From Burkholderia sp. SRS-W-2-2016 (lineage in GTDB: Bacteria > Pseudomonadota > Gammaproteobacteria > Burkholderiales > Burkholderiaceae), in assembly GCF_001931485.1 (NCBI RefSeq), contig NZ_MSDV01000046.1, forward strand, positions 62,001-126,000: DNA of 64,000 nucleotides, written 5' to 3'. Below are positions 1 to 9,270 of the stretch, piece by piece. The translations under genes and the position numbers were made by a program. The notes under the pieces were generated by a model. The model saw nothing but the letters and a program-made list of their open reading frames with translations, was not told the DNA's origin and did not search any database. Position 1 is the first letter of the stretch. Each line of letters opens with the position of its first letter.

Positions 1-2
1 GC

Positions 3-122
3 GCGTTCGCCGCCGACAAACTGCTGTGGGGCGGAATGGCGCAAACGCCGGAACTGGAATCCGCGCTCGCCGGCGCACTGGCGCGTGTCGATGCGTGGCT
101 CGCGAAACGCGGCGCGCTATGA
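3..122 (+). CDS. C-terminal end of a probable polyol (mannitol/arabinitol type) dehydrogenase, partial
   Basis: The window opens inside a reading frame that runs to a TGA at 120-122. Only the last 39 residues are visible. They include an A-F-A-A-D-K-L-L-W-G stretch followed by an amphipathic helix, which looks like the tail of long-chain mannitol/D-arabinitol dehydrogenases. Those enzymes oxidise polyols to ketoses that a xylulokinase can then phosphorylate. The next gene downstream on the same strand is a xylulokinase, which fits D-arabinitol oxidation to D-xylulose. Start, cofactor site and catalytic lysine lie outside the window, so the call rests on the short tail and the neighbours. Confidence 0.5.
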   Translation, partial: AFAADKLLWGGMAQTPELESALAGALARVDAWLAKRGAL

Positions 123-205
123 GCGTGCCAGGCTTAATGCCCATGACAGCGCGCGCGCTCAGCGGCTAAAGTAGCGCATCCCCCAACGACGAAGGTTTCG
201 CGCCC

Positions 206-1687
206 ATGTACCTAGGCATCGACCTCGGCACGTCCGAAGTGAAAGTTCTGCTGCTCGCCTCCGACGGCCGTGTGGTCGGCACCGCGGGCACGCCGTTTAC
301 CGTTTCGCGTCCGCATCAGCGCTGGGCCGAACAGAATCCCGAAGACTGGTGGGCGGGCACCCGCGCGGCGCTCGCCACGTTGCGCACGCGCCATCCGATT
401 GAGTTCGCGCAGATTCGCGGCATCGGCCTGTCCGGGCAGATGCACGGCGCGGTGCTGCTCGACGCGCACGACAACGTGCTGCGTCCCGCGATCCTGTGGA
501 ACGACATGCGCAGCGACAAGGAATGCGCGGAGCTGACCGAACGCGCGCCGCAGCTGCACGAGATCGCCGGCAATCTGGCGATGCCCGGTTTCACCGCGCC
601 GAAGCTGCTATGGGTCGCGCGTCACGAGCCGGACATTTTCGCGCGCACCGCCTGCGTGCTGCTGCCGAAAGACTATCTGCGCCTGCAACTGACCGGCGGT
701 AAGGTGTCCGATCCATCGGATGCGGCCGGCACGTTGTGGCTCGATGTCGCGAAGCGCGACTGGTCCGATTCGCTCCTCGCCGCGTGCAACATGACGCGCG
801 CGCAGATGCCGGCGCTGCGCGAAGGCAGCGCGCCGGCCGGCACGCTGCTGCCGGAACTCGCGCGCGAATTCGGCCTGAGCGAAGACGTGATCGTCGCGGC
901 CGGCGGCGGCGATAACGCGACCAGCGCAATCGGCATCGGCGCGACGCAGCCAGGCGACGGCTTCGTGTCGCTCGGCACGTCGGGCGTGCTGTGCGTGGTC
1001 GGCGACAGCTTCCGGCCGAACCCGGCCTCGGCCGTGCATGCGTTCTGTCATGCGATTCCCGATCGCTGGCATCAGATGAGCGTGGTGTTGTCGGCGGCCA
1101 GCTGTCTGCGCTGGGTCTGCAAACTGACTTCCACCGACGAACCGACGCTGCTCGCCGAAATCGAAGCGCTGCCCGCCGACGCGCTGACCACCGCGCCGCT
1201 GTTCCTGCCGTATCTGTCGGGCGAGCGCACGCCGCACAACGACCCGTACGCGCAAGGCGTGTTCTTCGGGATGAATCACGCGACCGATCGCGCGCTGCTC
1301 GGCTACGCGGTGCTCGAAGGCGTGACGCTCGCGCTGACCGACGGCCTCGACGCGTTGCGCGCGGCCGGCACCGAAGCGAAGGTGCTGTCGCTGCTCGGCG
1401 GCGGCGCCCGCAGCGATTACTGGGCCCAACTGCTCGCCGACGCGCTCGACACGGTCACCGTCAAGCATGGCGGCGGCGAAACCGGCGCGGCGCTCGGCGC
1501 GGCCCGGCTCGGCTGGCTCGCCGCGGGCGGCGACCCGGCCGCGGTACTGACCAAGCCGCCCGTCGAAAAGGAGTTCACGCCGAATCCGCGCCGCCACGCG
1601 GAGTTGCGCAGCCGGCTCGAAGCGTATCGCGCGCTGTACCGGCACGTGCGGCCGCTGTTCGATCCCGCGCGCACGCCGCTCGCCTGA
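206..1687 (+). CDS. xylB: Xylulokinase (FGGY family)
   Basis: This 493-residue protein has the usual length of a bacterial xylulokinase, which phosphorylates D-xylulose to D-xylulose 5-phosphate with ATP in the cytoplasm. The N-terminal phosphate-binding motif DLGTS is at residues 6-10. A G-L-S-G-Q-M-H-G segment follows near residue 75, which is typical of xylulokinases rather than glycerol kinases. The C-terminal half carries the ERTPH motif and the adenosine motif L-G-G-G-A-R-S. The gene lies between a polyol dehydrogenase tail and a SorC-type regulator, so it probably feeds polyol-derived xylulose into the pentose phosphate pathway. A second FGGY kinase is encoded at 12832-14319. Confidence 0.93.
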   Translation: MYLGIDLGTSEVKVLLLASDGRVVGTAGTPFTVSRPHQRWAEQNPEDWWAGTRAALATLRTRHPIEFAQIRGIGLSGQMHGAVLLDAHDNVLRPAILWNDMRSDKECAELTERAPQLHEIAGNLAMPGFTAPKLLWVARHEPDIFARTACVLLPKDYLRLQLTGGKVSDPSDAAGTLWLDVAKRDWSDSLLAACNMTRAQMPALREGSAPAGTLLPELAREFGLSEDVIVAAGGGDNATSAIGIGATQPGDGFVSLGTSGVLCVVGDSFRPNPASAVHAFCHAIPDRWHQMSVVLSAASCLRWVCKLTSTDEPTLLAEIEALPADALTTAPLFLPYLSGERTPHNDPYAQGVFFGMNHATDRALLGYAVLEGVTLALTDGLDALRAAGTEAKVLSLLGGGARSDYWAQLLADALDTVTVKHGGGETGAALGAARLGWLAAGGDPAAVLTKPPVEKEFTPNPRRHAELRSRLEAYRALYRHVRPLFDPARTPLA

Positions 1688-1772
1688 GCGTTGAACGGCA
1701 GCCGGCCCGCACGCTTGCGCGGCCGGCGGCTATCATCGGCACACTCCAAGCAAAACTCGAGCGAATCCTATC

Positions 1773-2723
1773 GTGCCCAGGTCCACAGAAAAACTCGATC
1801 TCGCCACGCGCGCCGCGTGGCTCTACTACGTCGCGGGCAACACCCAGAACGAAATCGCCGAGAAGCTGCAGGTGTCGCGCCCGGTCGCGCAGCGGCTGGT
1901 CGCGTTCGCGGTCGAAAAGAATCTGATCCGCGTGCGCGTCGATCATCAGCTCGCCGATTGCCTGTCGCTCGCCGATCAGCTGTCGAAGCGCTACGGCCTC
2001 TCCATGTGCGAGGTCGTGCCGATCGACGGCGACACGCCCGAGGAGCTGGACCGCAAGCTCGCGGTGGCCGGCGCGCAGGTGATGGAGCGCTATCTGAGCG
2101 CGGAAAAACCGATGGTCGTCGCGGTCAGCAGCGGCCGCACGCTGAAGGCCGCGGTCGATCAGATCGCCCAGCTCGACCGGCCGCAGCACCGGCTGGTGTC
2201 GATGGTCGGCGCGATCGCGCAGGACGGCTCGTCGAACCGTTACGACGTCGCGCTGCACATTTCGGAGAAGACCGGCGGCAAGCACTTCCTGCTGCCCGCG
2301 CCGCTGCTCGCGGACAGCGAGGCCGAGCGCGCGCAGTGGTGCAATCACCGGCTGTACCGGATCGTCGAGTCGCTGTCGGCCGAGGCCGATGTCGCGTTCG
2401 TCGGGATCGGCAATATCGGCATGACCTGCCCGCTGCACGAGGACGGCTTCATCACCGAGGCGGAAGTCAACGAGTTGCTGCAGAACGGCGCGGTCGCCGA
2501 AATGCTCGGCCTGCCGATCGACGCGGCCGGCGCGCACGTCGAATCGCCGACCGGCCGGCGCGTGACCAGCATCGCGCTGGACGCGCCGCCGGCCCGCCCG
2601 ACGATCGGTTTCGCCGGCGGCCAGCGCAAGCGCGAAGCGCTGATCGCGGTGCTCAAGGGCGGCTGGCTGTCGGGGCTGGTGACCGACGAGCTGTGCGCGC
2701 GGGCGGCGCTGGCGGCCGGATAA
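1773..2723 (+). CDS. SorC/DeoR-type sugar-binding transcriptional regulator
   Basis: This 316-residue protein begins with a helix-turn-helix at about residues 23-45 (NTQNEIAEKLQVSRPVAQRL), characteristic of the SorC family. A long C-terminal sugar-phosphate-binding domain of the NagB/RpiA-like fold follows, including a V-A-V-S-S-G-R-T-L effector-site segment. Members bind phosphorylated sugars and control polyol operons. It lies 85 bp downstream of xylB on the same strand and ends head to head with the polyol ABC operon, across a bidirectional terminator. It is the obvious candidate regulator of that operon; a possible operator is at 8945-8975. The effector cannot be read from the sequence. 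Confidence 0.88.
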   Translation: MPRSTEKLDLATRAAWLYYVAGNTQNEIAEKLQVSRPVAQRLVAFAVEKNLIRVRVDHQLADCLSLADQLSKRYGLSMCEVVPIDGDTPEELDRKLAVAGAQVMERYLSAEKPMVVAVSSGRTLKAAVDQIAQLDRPQHRLVSMVGAIAQDGSSNRYDVALHISEKTGGKHFLLPAPLLADSEAERAQWCNHRLYRIVESLSAEADVAFVGIGNIGMTCPLHEDGFITEAEVNELLQNGAVAEMLGLPIDAAGAHVESPTGRRVTSIALDAPPARPTIGFAGGQRKREALIAVLKGGWLSGLVTDELCARAALAAG

Positions 2724-2750
2724 CCCAGGCGAGCGCCGGGCGAGCAACAA

Positions 2751-2782
2751 AAAAAAGCGGCTCACGTGTGAGCCGCTTTTTT
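2751..2782. terminator. Bidirectional rho-independent terminator
   Basis: A perfect inverted repeat, AGCGGCTCAC-GT-GTGAGCCGCT, is flanked by A6 on the left and T6 on the right. It lies between the convergent regulator and smoK-like genes and can end transcripts from both sides. Confidence 0.9.
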
Positions 2783-2798
2783 CATCCGCCGGTCGCGT

Positions 2799-3908
<1,110 letters not shown>

Positions 3909-3963
3909 GATGTGTCTCCGTGTAATGCTGTCCGATACGTCGTGCTGCTTATTCCGGTTGGCC

Positions 3964-4019
3964 TGTTTCAGCCGCTTTGTTTCAGCCGCTCTGTTTCAGC
4001 CGGTTTGTTTCGGTGTACT
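3964..4019. repeat. Four tandem copies of a 14-bp repeat
   Basis: The unit TGTTTCAGCCGCTT is repeated at 3964-3977, 3978-3991 and 3992-4005 with one or two changes, and a degenerate fourth copy is at 4006-4019. It lies in the gap between the HAD-phosphatase stop codon and the smoK start. No hairpin or known regulator site was recognised in it. Copy number may vary between strains. Confidence 0.85.
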
Positions 4020-4025
4020 GGGTTG

Positions 4026-4730
4026 TCAACGCGCCGCCGCGGTCGCGCTGACTGTCCATTGCGCGACCAGCTCCGGCAACTCGCGCATGTCGTCGAACAC
4101 GTGCCGCGCGCCGGCCGCATGCAGGCGGTCGATCTGCGCATCGCTCGCATGGCCGCCGCCGATAAAGCCGAGCACCGCCATCCCCGCCGCCGCCGCCGCG
4201 CTCACGCCGGTCACGCTGTCCTCGACCACGAGGCACGCGCCCGGCGCGAGCCCGAAGCCTTGCGCGGCCGCCAGATAGACGTCGGGCGCGGGCTTCGGAT
4301 TGGCCACCGCGTCCGCGCAGAACAGCCGCTCGCCGAAGAAGCGCTTCAGGCCGGTACGCGCCAGCACCGACTCGACATACGGGCGGAAGCTGTTGCTCGC
4401 GCAGCCCTTCACGAGCGGCACCTGGGCGAGCGCCGCGTCGATGCCGTCGACCGCCGGCGCCTGCATCGCGGCCGCTTCGACCGAGCGGCGGATCGCGTCG
4501 ATGTCGGCGACGCTCAGCGTCCTGCCGAGCTGCGTCGCGGTGTCCTGCAACACGCGCTCGATGCGCAAGCCGAGCAGCGGCAGCAGCACCGGTTCGACGT
4601 CCGCGCCGGGCCAGCGCGCCTGCAGTTCGCGCACCAGCTCGCGCGCGGCCACCGCCTCGCTGTCGATCAGCACGCCGTCGCAATCGCAGATCAGCGCGAA
4701 GCGCCCCACGGCCGCCGGGTCTGCCGTCAT
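4026..4730 (-). CDS. HAD-superfamily phosphatase (beta-phosphoglucomutase/phosphatase subfamily)
   Basis: This 234-residue protein carries HAD motif I D-C-D-G at residues 16-19, with nucleophile Asp16 and acid/base Asp18. It has a helical cap, a lysine motif within NPKPAPDVY, and the acidic motif V-V-E-D-S-V-T-G-V. Such enzymes hydrolyse small sugar phosphates. It overlaps the start of smoG by 4 bp and sits inside a polyol transport operon, so it may remove phosphorylated polyols or ketoses that would be toxic or gratuitous inducers. The substrate is an inference only. Confidence 0.85.
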   Translation of the reverse strand: MTADPAAVGRFALICDCDGVLIDSEAVAARELVRELQARWPGADVEPVLLPLLGLRIERVLQDTATQLGRTLSVADIDAIRRSVEAAAMQAPAVDGIDAALAQVPLVKGCASNSFRPYVESVLARTGLKRFFGERLFCADAVANPKPAPDVYLAAAQGFGLAPGACLVVEDSVTGVSAAAAAGMAVLGFIGGGHASDAQIDRLHAAGARHVFDDMRELPELVAQWTVSATAAAR

Positions 4731-5599
4731 TTGACCGCCCCGAACGTGAGGCCGCGCACCAGTTGCTTCTGCGACAGCCAGCCGACGATCAGGATCGGCG
4801 CGACCGCCAGCAGCGACGCGGCCGACAGCTTCGCCCAGAACAAACCTTCAGGGCTCGAATACGACGCGATGAACACGGTCAGTGGCGCGGCGTTCGAACT
4901 CGACAGGTTGATGCTCCAGAACACTTCGTTCCACGAAAGAATCACCAGCAGCAGCGCGGTCGACGCGAGCCCGGGCAACGCCATCGGCATCAGCAGATAG
5001 ACGATCTCCTGCCAGGTCGCCGCGCCGTCGATCCGGCCCGCTTCGAGAATGTCGCGCGGAATCTCGGCGAAATAGGTGAACGCCATCCACACCGCGATCG
5101 GCAGATTGATCAGCGTGTAGACGATGACCAGCCCCGACACCGTATCGAGCAGCCCGCTGTTTTTCCACAGCAGATAGATCGGCACCAGCACGCCGACCGA
5201 CGGCATCATCTTGGTCGACAGCATCCACAACAGCACTTTCTGCGTGCGGCGGGTCGGGAAGAACGCCATCGCGTACGCGGCGGGCACCGCGAGGATCAGG
5301 CACAGCAGCGTGACGCCGACCGAGATCAGCACCGAATTCCACGCGAACGCGAAGTAGTTGCTGCGCGCGAACACCTCGCGAAAGCTCTCGAGCGTCGGCA
5401 CGAAAAACAGCGACGACGCGTATGCCTGCTGCTCGGTCTTGAACGCGGTGATCGTCATCCAGAAGATCGGGAAGAACAGCAGCAGCGCGACCAGCCACGC
5501 GAGCACGCCGGGAATCGCCCGCAGCACCGGTTCGAACGGCGACTTGGCCGGCACCGCGACCGGCTGTGTGGTCGCCGGAGTAGAGGCAACGTGGCTCAT
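4727..5599 (-). CDS. smoG: Polyol ABC transporter permease (SmoG type)
   Basis: This 290-residue inner-membrane protein has a hydrophobic N-terminal segment, six predicted membrane helices and the permease EAA motif (E-A-G-R-I-D-G-A-A-T-W) that contacts the ATPase. It matches the MalG-like half of carbohydrate uptake-1 transporters. I placed the start at the ATG at 5597-5599 because its codon overlaps the TGA of smoF by 4 bp, a translational-coupling arrangement. The open frame continues upstream only as the shadow of smoF. It works with SmoF, SmoE and SmoK. Confidence 0.9.
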   Translation of the reverse strand: MSHVASTPATTQPVAVPAKSPFEPVLRAIPGVLAWLVALLLFFPIFWMTITAFKTEQQAYASSLFFVPTLESFREVFARSNYFAFAWNSVLISVGVTLLCLILAVPAAYAMAFFPTRRTQKVLLWMLSTKMMPSVGVLVPIYLLWKNSGLLDTVSGLVIVYTLINLPIAVWMAFTYFAEIPRDILEAGRIDGAATWQEIVYLLMPMALPGLASTALLLVILSWNEVFWSINLSSSNAAPLTVFIASYSSPEGLFWAKLSAASLLAVAPILIVGWLSQKQLVRGLTFGAVK

Positions 5600-6531
5600 T
5601 TTTCGTACTCCCCTTTCAGGTTCTTCGCCAGCATCCGCACGAGGAAGAACGACACGATGTTGGCCAGCACGACCGCGAGAATGCCGCCCGCCGAGGCGAG
5701 ACCGACGTCGAACTGTTGCAGGCCCAGCGAGAAGATCAGGTACGACAGGTTGGTGGTCGCGTTGCCCGGACCGCCGCCGGTGGTCGTATAGATTTCGGCG
5801 AAGATCGACAGCAGGAAAATCGTCTCCATCATCACGACGACCGCGATCGCGCGCCGCAGGTGCGGCAGCGTGATGTAGAAGAACATCGAGAACGGCCCGG
5901 CGCCATCGATCTTCGCCGCTTCCTTCTGCTCCTGATCGAGCGACTGGATCGCCGTGAACAGAATCAGGAACGCGAACGGCAGCCACTGCCACGCGACGAT
6001 CATGATCACCGCGGTCAGCGGATAGTCGGCGAACCAGTCGATCGGCGTCATGCCGAGCGCGAGCATCCCTTGCGCGACCAACCCATACACCGGGTGCAGG
6101 ATCATGTTCTTCCAGATCAGCGCGCTGACGGTCGGCATCACGAAGAACGGCGCGATCGCCAGCAGGCGCGCGACGCCCTGCCCGTAGAACTTGCGATCGA
6201 ACAGGATCGCCATCAGCACGCCGCCGCCGACGGTGATCACCAGCACCGCGACGATCAGCTGGATCGTGTGCACGATCGACGGCCAGAACGACGGATCGGT
6301 GGCCAGATAGCGGTAGTTGTCGAGGCCCGCGAAACCGCGCACATCGGGGTTCAGCAGGTTGTAGCGCGAGAACGAAAACCAGATCGTCATCGCGAGCGGA
6401 ATCGTCATCCACAGCACCAGCACGCCGACCGACGGCGCCACGAGCCAGCGGGCCGCGCCGGCCCTGCGGTCTTCGCGTTGTTTTTCTGTCTGGGGATGGG
6501 TTTGCATCATCGGTACGCGCAAAGGACGCAT
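5596..6531 (-). CDS. smoF: Polyol ABC transporter permease (SmoF type)
   Basis: This 311-residue integral membrane protein shows several hydrophobic helices and an EAA loop (E-A-A-K-I-D-G-A-G-P-F), matching MalF-like permeases without the long periplasmic insert. The ATG at 6529-6531 is favoured because AGGTGG lies at ribosome-binding distance; an in-frame Met-Met pair seven codons in is an alternative start. The next gene, smoG, overlaps it by 4 bp. It forms the translocation channel with SmoG. Confidence 0.9.
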   Translation of the reverse strand: MRPLRVPMMQTHPQTEKQREDRRAGAARWLVAPSVGVLVLWMTIPLAMTIWFSFSRYNLLNPDVRGFAGLDNYRYLATDPSFWPSIVHTIQLIVAVLVITVGGGVLMAILFDRKFYGQGVARLLAIAPFFVMPTVSALIWKNMILHPVYGLVAQGMLALGMTPIDWFADYPLTAVIMIVAWQWLPFAFLILFTAIQSLDQEQKEAAKIDGAGPFSMFFYITLPHLRRAIAVVVMMETIFLLSIFAEIYTTTGGGPGNATTNLSYLIFSLGLQQFDVGLASAGGILAVVLANIVSFFLVRMLAKNLKGEYEK

Positions 6532-6692
6532 GATGGACCACCTGTACGGTAAGGCGCGGGCCGCATCGCTCGATGCGGCCGGCCTGGCGCGAGACCCGTT
6601 GACCGGGTGTCCGCGCTGATTAGTGAAGCTAACTACTACCGAGGCCGGCCACCGGCGCTCACCAGAGCGGCCGGCTGCCGGCTTCGGTCATG

Positions 6693-8015
6693 TCACTTCT
6701 GATAGCCGGCCTGCTTGACCGCGCGATCGGCGGCCGCGTTGCCGGCCGCCAGCGCCTGGTCGACCGTCATCTGCCCGGCGATCGCGCCGGAGATGCTCTG
6801 CCCGACCACCGTGCCGAACGACTGGAACTCAGGAATCCCGACGAACTGCACACCGGTGTACGGCACCGGCTTGAGCGTCGGATGATCCGGGTCCGCGGTC
6901 TCGATCGCCTTCAGCACGAAGTCGCCGAACGGCGCGGCCTGCTTGTACTCGGGCCGTGCGTAAGTGGACTGGCGGGTGCCCGGGGGCACCGAGGCCCAGC
7001 CCTCGTCCTTCGCGACCAGCTCGATGTATTCCTTCGAGGTCGCCCACGCGATGAACTTCTTCGCCGAATCGGCCTGCTTCGACGACTTCGGAATCGCCAG
7101 CGCCCACGCCCACAGCCAGTGCGAGCCCTTCGGCGTGACCGCGATCGGTGCCGCCGCGAAGCCGACCTTGTCGGCGATCTGCGACTGCTGCTTGTTGTAC
7201 AGAATGCCGGCCGCGACCGTCGCGTCGATCCACATCGCGCACTTGCCCGACGACATCAGCGTGAGGTTCTCGTTAAAGCCGTTCGAGCTCGCTCCGGGCG
7301 GGCCGTCTTTCTTCAGCAGATCGACGTAGAACGTCATCGCCTTTTTCCATTCCGGCGAGGTCAGCTGCGCGTTCCATTTCTCGTCGAACCAGCGGCCACC
7401 GAAGGTGTTCACCACCGTCGTGCCGTACGCCATGTTCTCGCCCCAGCCGGCCTTGCCGCGCAGGCAGATGCCGTACTGCCCCTTCGATTTGTCGGTGAGC
7501 TTGTCGGCGAATTGCGCGATCTGCTCGTAGGTCGGCTGGTCGGGCATCTTCAGGCCGGCCTTCTCGAACAGGTCCTTGCGGTAATAGGTCATCGAGCTTT
7601 CGACGTAGAACGGCAGCGCATACAACTGGCCGTTCGCGGACAGCCCGTCGCGCGCGGTCTTCACCACGTCGTTCAGATCGTAATTGGCGGGCAGATTGGT
7701 GATCGGCGTGAGCCAGCCGCGCTTGCCCCATTGCGGGGTTTCGTACGCGCCGATCGTCATCACGTCGAACTGGCCGCTGCCGGTCGTGATGTCGGTGGTC
7801 GCGCGCTGGCGCAGCACGTTTTCCTCGAGAATCACCCAGTTCAGCTTGATGTCGGGATTGGCTTTTTCGAACGCCGGCGAGAGCTTCTTCAGCTCGATCA
7901 TGTCCGGATTGTTCAACGTCGCGATCGTCACCGTGCCCGCCGACGCGCCCAGCGCGAAGCAGGCGGCCGCGCCGGCACTGGCTGTCTTTAGCGCGAATTT
8001 GAAAGCTGGTTTCAT
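6693..8015 (-). CDS. smoE: Polyol ABC transporter periplasmic substrate-binding protein (SmoE type)
   Basis: This 440-residue protein starts with a signal peptide, probably cut after A-S-A at residue 26, followed by a mature start G-T-V-T-I-A-T. The rest matches extracellular solute-binding protein family 1: W-V-I-L-E-E-N-V-L-R-Q-R early on, and conserved Trp/Tyr residues such as W-L-W-A-W. It would capture sorbitol or mannitol in the periplasm and deliver it to SmoF/SmoG. It is the second gene of the operon. The 161-bp gap to smoF contains GC-rich inverted repeats that could trim the mRNA so that the binding protein is made in excess, as is common in such operons. Confidence 0.92.
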   Translation of the reverse strand: MKPAFKFALKTASAGAAACFALGASAGTVTIATLNNPDMIELKKLSPAFEKANPDIKLNWVILEENVLRQRATTDITTGSGQFDVMTIGAYETPQWGKRGWLTPITNLPANYDLNDVVKTARDGLSANGQLYALPFYVESSMTYYRKDLFEKAGLKMPDQPTYEQIAQFADKLTDKSKGQYGICLRGKAGWGENMAYGTTVVNTFGGRWFDEKWNAQLTSPEWKKAMTFYVDLLKKDGPPGASSNGFNENLTLMSSGKCAMWIDATVAAGILYNKQQSQIADKVGFAAAPIAVTPKGSHWLWAWALAIPKSSKQADSAKKFIAWATSKEYIELVAKDEGWASVPPGTRQSTYARPEYKQAAPFGDFVLKAIETADPDHPTLKPVPYTGVQFVGIPEFQSFGTVVGQSISGAIAGQMTVDQALAAGNAAADRAVKQAGYQK

Positions 8016-8107
8016 CGTTGTCTCCTTTCTCGTACGTTATGTGGTGCTGCGTTCGTTGACGAAATCGCCCGCCATCAGCAAGCGGCGGGCCCGCTTCCAG
8101 TTCCGGT

Positions 8108-8887
8108 TCAGCTCATCCAGTTGCCGCCGTCGACGTTCAGCGTTTGCGCGGTGATGTAGTCGGCGTCCGCCGATGCGAGAAACAGCGCGGCGCCGGTCAG
8201 ATCGTCGGGCACGCCCATGCGGCCGAGCGGCACCGCCTCGCCGACAAGGCGCTTTTTCTCGCCGAGCGGCCGGTTCTCATAGCGCGCGAACAGCGCGTCG
8301 ACCTCGCCCCACATCGGCGTATCGACGACGCCCGGCGCGATGCCGTTCACATTGATCTTATGCGGCGCCAGCGCGAGCGCCGCGGACTGCGTATAGCTCA
8401 ACACCGCCGCCTTGGTCGCGCAGTAGTGCGAAACAAGCGCCTCGCCGCGCCGGCCCGCCTGCGACGACATATTGATGATCTTGCCGCCGCGGCCCTGCTC
8501 GACCATCTGCCGCGCGACCGCCTGCATCAGGAAGAACAGGCCCTTCACGTTGACCGCGAACAGGCGGTCGAACACGTCCCAGGATTCGTCGAGGAGCGGG
8601 CGCATGTCGAACAGCGCCGCGTTGTTGAAGAGGATGTCGATCTGGCCGAAGGCGGCGAGCGTGCTCGTGACGATGCGCTCGATGTCCTCGCGCCGCCGCA
8701 CGTCGGCGCTGACCGCCAGCACGTGCTCGCCGTAACTGGCGCGCAGCGTTTCGCCGATGCTCTCGACCGGCTTCACGTCGACCAGCACGCAGCGCGCGCC
8801 TTCGTCGAGATAGCGCCGCGCGACCGCTTCGCCGATGCCGCTGGCCGCGCCCGTCAAGATGGCCACTTTGTCCTGCAATCGCGCCAC
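8108..8887 (-). CDS. smoS: Sorbitol (L-iditol 2-) dehydrogenase, short-chain dehydrogenase
   Basis: This 259-residue protein has the SDR Rossmann motif T-G-A-A-S-G-I-G at residues 12-19, an N-N-A-A motif and a catalytic Y-C-A-T-K. It keeps long segments known from Rhodobacter sphaeroides SmoS, such as IINMSSQAGRRGEAL and the C-terminal NVDGGNWMS. It should oxidise sorbitol to fructose (or galactitol/iditol to ketoses) with NAD. The start is the GTG at 8885-8887, because the family begins exactly at A-R-L-Q-D-K-V; the open frame upstream, to 8998, lacks family similarity. It is the first gene of the polyol operon. Confidence 0.9.
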   Translation of the reverse strand: MARLQDKVAILTGAASGIGEAVARRYLDEGARCVLVDVKPVESIGETLRASYGEHVLAVSADVRRREDIERIVTSTLAAFGQIDILFNNAALFDMRPLLDESWDVFDRLFAVNVKGLFFLMQAVARQMVEQGRGGKIINMSSQAGRRGEALVSHYCATKAAVLSYTQSAALALAPHKINVNGIAPGVVDTPMWGEVDALFARYENRPLGEKKRLVGEAVPLGRMGVPDDLTGAALFLASADADYITAQTLNVDGGNWMS

Positions 8888-8944
8888 TGCCTGTCTCCGG
8901 TTCGTTGTGCTTGCTGTCGCGCGGTGAGCGAACGCCCATTGCGT

Positions 8945-8975
8945 GATCATTTGCTCTGTTAGTGGTCGAATGATC
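8945..8975. promoter_or_regulatory. Inverted repeat upstream of the polyol operon, possible operator
   Basis: GATCATT (8945-8951) and AATGATC (8969-8975) form a perfect 7-bp inverted repeat with 17 bp between the arms. It lies about 60 bp upstream of the smoS start. Position and symmetry suit a regulator site, perhaps for the SorC-type protein at 1773-2723, but no consensus was compared. Confidence 0.35.
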
Positions 8976-9184
8976 GGATACGGACCGGGCCATGTCAAGG
9001 TGAACGGGCAGATTTCGATGGTGCAGCGCGGCAGGGGTTGGCGTGGACTGCGGCTGCGGCGGGGGCTGCGGCGGGGGCTGCTGCTATGGCTGCGGCTCCG
9101 ACGGGCGCTGGCGGCGGAGCGAGCGTTACGGCGAGCACCAGCGCGGACGCCGGGAATGAAAAGCGCCCGCTGACAAAAAGGCGC

Positions 9185-9202
9185 GATACGTTATATCATT
9201 TC
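9185..9202. promoter_or_regulatory. Probable Zur box
   Basis: GATACGTTATATCATTTC is a near-palindrome matching the proteobacterial Zur pattern GAAATGTTATAACATTTC at 15 of 18 positions. It lies about 70 bp upstream of the zur start, where Zur with zinc could repress the zur-znuACB operon. The consensus is quoted from memory. Confidence 0.6.
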
Positions 9203-9270
9203 GGCCTTGCCGCGCGTTGGGCTTCCGAAGTCCGTTAGTGCGCCCCTCGCCCATCAGGAGATCCACGCCG

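Larger units (their letters stand above)
8888..9270. other. Divergent intergenic region between smoS and zur
   Basis: This 383-bp gap holds the candidate polyol operator (8945-8975), a GC-rich stretch at about 9035-9110 with repeated CTGCGGCGGGGG and GCTGCGG units, and the probable Zur box at 9185-9202. The alanine-rich frame across the GC-rich part has no homology that I recognise and I do not call it a gene. Confidence 0.6.

Noticed and set aside
9038..9238. Alanine-rich reading frames across the GC-rich repeats before zur
   Set aside because: The composition comes from GCTGCGG repeats, no ribosome-binding site or family fits, and the region holds the regulatory sites.
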